Assembly: GCA_028870845.1 (NCBI GenBank)
Contig: JAGWOR010000016.1
Coordinates: forward strand, 1-50,295
DNA: 50,295 nt
Direction: 5' to 3'
DNA from: Gammaproteobacteria bacterium
Lineage (GTDB): Bacteria; Pseudomonadota; Gammaproteobacteria; Natronospirales; REEB76
Of this stretch, positions 48,369-50,295 are shown in pieces. Position 1 is the first letter of the stretch, and every line of letters starts with the position of its first letter. The notes beneath the pieces are model-generated. The model searched no databases, was not told the origin of the DNA, and saw only the letters and a program-made list of their open reading frames with translations. The translations under genes were made by a program, and so were the position numbers.

Positions 48369-48405
48369 ATTTCGTCTTTAGAAATGAGGCTGATCCGGTG
48401 CCGGC

Positions 48406-48705
48406 TTACCAGCGCGGACGATTGCCGCCCCTGGATCCGCCGCCGCCGCCGCTACGCGGTTTGTCGGTGGCGATATTCACTTTCAACGGGCGTCCGCCAA
48501 GATCGCGGCCGTTCAGCTCCAGGGCTTTCTCCGCCGCCGACTGGTTGGCAAAAGTGATGAAACCGAAACCCTTGGGCCGGCCGGTGTCACGGTCGGTGAT
48601 CAGGGCCAGTTCCGATATCTCGCCGTATTCAGCGAACATCGCGCGTAACTGCGATTCATCCACTGAGTAGGGGAAATTGCCTACATAAAGTTTGTTCTGC
48701 TGCAT
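48406..48705 (-). CDS. RRM-domain RNA-binding protein
   Basis: 98 residues from the ATG at 48705. A single RNA recognition motif fills the protein: RNP2 KLYVGNFPYSV, LRAMFAEYGEISELALITDR, RNP1 PKGFGFITFANQSAAEKALE and GRPLKVNIATDKP. A short Gly/Arg-rich tail follows (SGGGGGSRGGNRPRW). Such small bacterial RRM proteins bind single-stranded RNA and are often cold-induced. The 217-base region upstream and the hairpin downstream suggest post-transcriptional control, but I see no cold-shock box I can name. GAGAG precedes the ATG. Confidence 0.94.
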   Translation of the reverse strand: MQQNKLYVGNFPYSVDESQLRAMFAEYGEISELALITDRDTGRPKGFGFITFANQSAAEKALELNGRDLGGRPLKVNIATDKPRSGGGGGSRGGNRPRW

Positions 48706-48749
48706 TGTGATAACTCTCTCATATAGATAAAACATCAACACACTGAGCC

Positions 48750-48765
48750 GGCTCCAATTGGAACC
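48750..48765 (-). terminator. Palindrome between DUF4386 and RRM genes
   Basis: GGCTCCAATTGGAACC contains the perfect palindrome TCCAATTGGA with outer GG/CC pairing. It lies after the DUF4386 stop and before the RRM gene on the minus strand, in the 217-base gap. It could be a weak terminator of the DUF4386 transcript or an operator for the RRM gene; no T-run follows. Confidence 0.3.
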
Positions 48766-48922
48766 AGCCCGCTCTCGTTATCGCTACAGTCTAGGGAAGG
48801 CAATTCGATGGGAATCTGAATGACTAGCACAGGCGGTCGCACATAACGCGGCGTCCTTATAGCACGTCCGGCGCAGGAAAGATACAAAGCGGTTTGTAAA
48901 CGGGTACCTTGGGGTGAGCTCC

Positions 48923-49648
48923 TCAAGCCGCGAGACCCGCCCGCTCGAGCCACTTGGCCGCGTTGACCCCGGCTATCAGCAGCCACAAGCACAGGACGAG
49001 TTCGCAAAGCCCGGCCGGCAGCAGCAGCCAGGGAAACCCGGCTGGACCCAGGTGGATGGCCATGAAAGTTATGAGGCTGTTGGCGGCATAGCAAACACCG
49101 GCCACGGCCATGAGGATGCCGAGGAATCGTGGCAAAAAACCCGATTTGAAAATCAAGTAGCCGTACAGCAGGCAGACACAGCCGAAAAACAGGAAACTGA
49201 TGTTGACCGCCTGATCGTGCAGCTCGATGGCCAGCGAAGCCCAGGCCTGCAGTTGATGCGGATTGACTGCGCTCAGGGAGTCCCGGCCCTTGAGAATAAA
49301 CAAGGCGCCTATAAAACCAATGTTGGAAAGACTCTCTATGGTGAGGCTGATCAGATTGAAGAATACCGCCAGCAGCGCCAGGTTGCGCTGCACCGGCCGC
49401 AACAACAGGTACTCACACAACAATTGCGGAATGCCGCAAACCACCACCAGCAGCGCGGCCACCACGCCGATACGCCACAGGGTTTCATGGGTCAGGATGG
49501 CGCTGCCGGTGGTCACCACGCTGGCTGAAACCAGCCGCCCCGGCACGTAGCCATAGGCGAAGCCGCCCAGGATGATCACCAGCAGATAGAGAAAGCCCGC
49601 GGTGCGGGCATAGAGTTGCGGCGAGAGCTTGGCGTTGGGGTTGTGCAT
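48923..49648 (-). CDS. DUF4386-family membrane protein
   Basis: 241 residues from the ATG at 49648. About six helices: LYARTAGFLYLLVIILGGFA, GVVAALLVVVCGIPQLLCEY, LALLAVFFNLISLTIES, FLFFGCVCLLYGYLIFKSG, PRFLGILMAVAGVCYAANSL and LCELVLCLWLLIAGV. The typical DUF4386 pattern of R-x-x-G-x-L-Y-L at the start and LP-R-x-LG-x-L near the end is present. Function unknown. It is the last gene before a partial serine hydrolase on the same strand, 117 bases away. Confidence 0.85.
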   Translation of the reverse strand: MHNPNAKLSPQLYARTAGFLYLLVIILGGFAYGYVPGRLVSASVVTTGSAILTHETLWRIGVVAALLVVVCGIPQLLCEYLLLRPVQRNLALLAVFFNLISLTIESLSNIGFIGALFILKGRDSLSAVNPHQLQAWASLAIELHDQAVNISFLFFGCVCLLYGYLIFKSGFLPRFLGILMAVAGVCYAANSLITFMAIHLGPAGFPWLLLPAGLCELVLCLWLLIAGVNAAKWLERAGLAA

Positions 49649-49765
49649 GTTGAAATCTCGCGATGAAACCGGCGGCCTTGGTTGAATCACGGCTGTCAGC
49701 GGGAAATCCAGTTCTAACCGTGATTACTCCACCCACAGGTTTTTTACCTGGATCACGATTCAGCT

Positions 49766-50295
49766 TTAATGCGGTTTAACAGCAGGAGAAATCGGTGCTT
49801 TGATTATACTTTTACCCATGCCACTGCCGGCAAACACCGGATGGCCTTCCAGCTCCGCGGCCTTGGCCATGCGGATCAGCAGGCGTTCGCCCACGGAAAA
49901 ATCCCAGTTGAAGCTGTTGCGGAATACCACCACGGCGGTGTCATGGCTGCGGTCCAGCCCCAGGTAGCTGCTGAAGCCGCCAATCAGGCCCTCCTGATAG
50001 GTGATGACCTCGCCGTCCACATGATCCACGAACCAGGCGATACCGGTGGCGCCCAGGGTCTGCGGCACGCGCACCCGCATGGTGTCGTCGAGTATCCGCG
50101 ACAGCGGCGCGCCGTCGTTTCGCAGGCAGGCGGCCGCGTAGCTGAGCATGTCCCGGGCGGTGGAATACAGGCCGCCGGTGGCTTGCATGAAGTGCGAAAG
50201 GTGGAAATCGGGGGTCGGCGTGCCGCGGCGCATGAACAGGGGATGGTCTCCGGCATAGCCCAGCGCCCGCTGCTCGTGGCCGGGCAGCGCATCCA
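49766..50295 (-). CDS. Serine hydrolase (beta-lactamase-related), C-terminal part
   Basis: The frame runs off the right edge, so only the last 176 codons are here. It opens LPGHEQRALGYAGDHPLFMR, then FHLSHFMQATGGLYSTARDM and LSYAAACLRN, the part after the catalytic domain centre where class C beta-lactamase-like proteins have the GGLxSTxxDM motif. It ends with GEVITYQEGLIGGFSSYLGL and DTAVVVFRNSFNWDFSVGER, where the HxGxxxGF-like third motif is replaced by QEGLIGGFSS. The nucleophile SxxK lies outside. Probably a periplasmic esterase or peptidase-like enzyme. Confidence 0.85.
   Translation of the reverse strand, partial: DALPGHEQRALGYAGDHPLFMRRGTPTPDFHLSHFMQATGGLYSTARDMLSYAAACLRNDGAPLSRILDDTMRVRVPQTLGATGIAWFVDHVDGEVITYQEGLIGGFSSYLGLDRSHDTAVVVFRNSFNWDFSVGERLLIRMAKAAELEGHPVFAGSGMGKSIIKAPISPAVKPH

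Overview
The window is GC-rich chromosomal DNA from a proteobacterium, most likely a gammaproteobacterium. It carries fabA-fabB, UbiU/UbiV proteins whose iron-sulfur cysteines sit at the same residue numbers as I recall for E. coli, an E. coli-type LexA box, a YadGH-type ABC pair and a GlyGly-CTERM-like tail. I cannot name the genus. I see no tRNA, rRNA, CRISPR array, transposase or phage module. Genes are dense and on both strands, in short operons often coupled by ATGA or TGATG overlaps.

Left part (1-11.7 kb): an AT-richer RHS/YD-repeat fragment at the edge; a membrane protein and a methyltransferase; an apparent SOS operon (LexA box, Y-family DNA polymerase, small SRAP-like protein); GNAT and YciI genes; a chorismate-mutase-fold gene in operon with fabA and fabB; then the oxygen-independent ubiquinone genes ubiT (plus strand) and ubiUV (minus strand, with a candidate FNR/ANR box upstream); another GNAT; a Tat-exported protein; and an ArsR-type regulator.

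Centre-left (12.0-21.9 kb): one long plus-strand locus that looks like a complete iron-uptake route. It holds a regulator with a degenerate receiver, exbB, exbD, an outer-membrane TonB-dependent receptor, tonB, an FbpA-like binding protein with the Tyr-Tyr motif, a fused permease, an ATPase, an FTR1-like membrane protein with two ExxE motifs, and a 59-residue membrane protein. The last three genes are coupled by overlaps.

Middle (21.9-39.9 kb): DksA-like zinc finger, TMEM175-type channel, a small Cys4 protein, a class V aminotransferase, a secreted phosphoesterase, a GFA-type protein, a DoxX/DinB/membrane-protein cluster, a DUF2268-like protease, a GAF membrane protein with no output domain, a split YeeE/YedE pair, an outer-membrane barrel, a GlyGly-CTERM-like surface protein, a secreted EXORDIUM-like protein, small zinc or Cys proteins and a yadGH-like ABC exporter.

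Right part (40-50.3 kb): small secreted and membrane genes, a cupin, a broken DUF4180 gene, a CPBP protease, and what I read as a DUF302 gene cut in two. Its N-terminal part lies at 43.5 kb and its exactly complementary C-terminal part at 47.6 kb. Between them sit 3.8 kb with a TauE/DUF1634 pair, a CtaG-type membrane protein, and an ArsR/SRPBCC operon with an elaborate palindromic operator. The window closes with a GNAT, an RRM protein, a DUF4386 protein and part of a serine hydrolase. The most notable points are the split DUF302 gene, the SOS operon with an atypical SRAP-like protein, the iron locus ending in the FTR1-like pair, and the FNR-like box before ubiUV.
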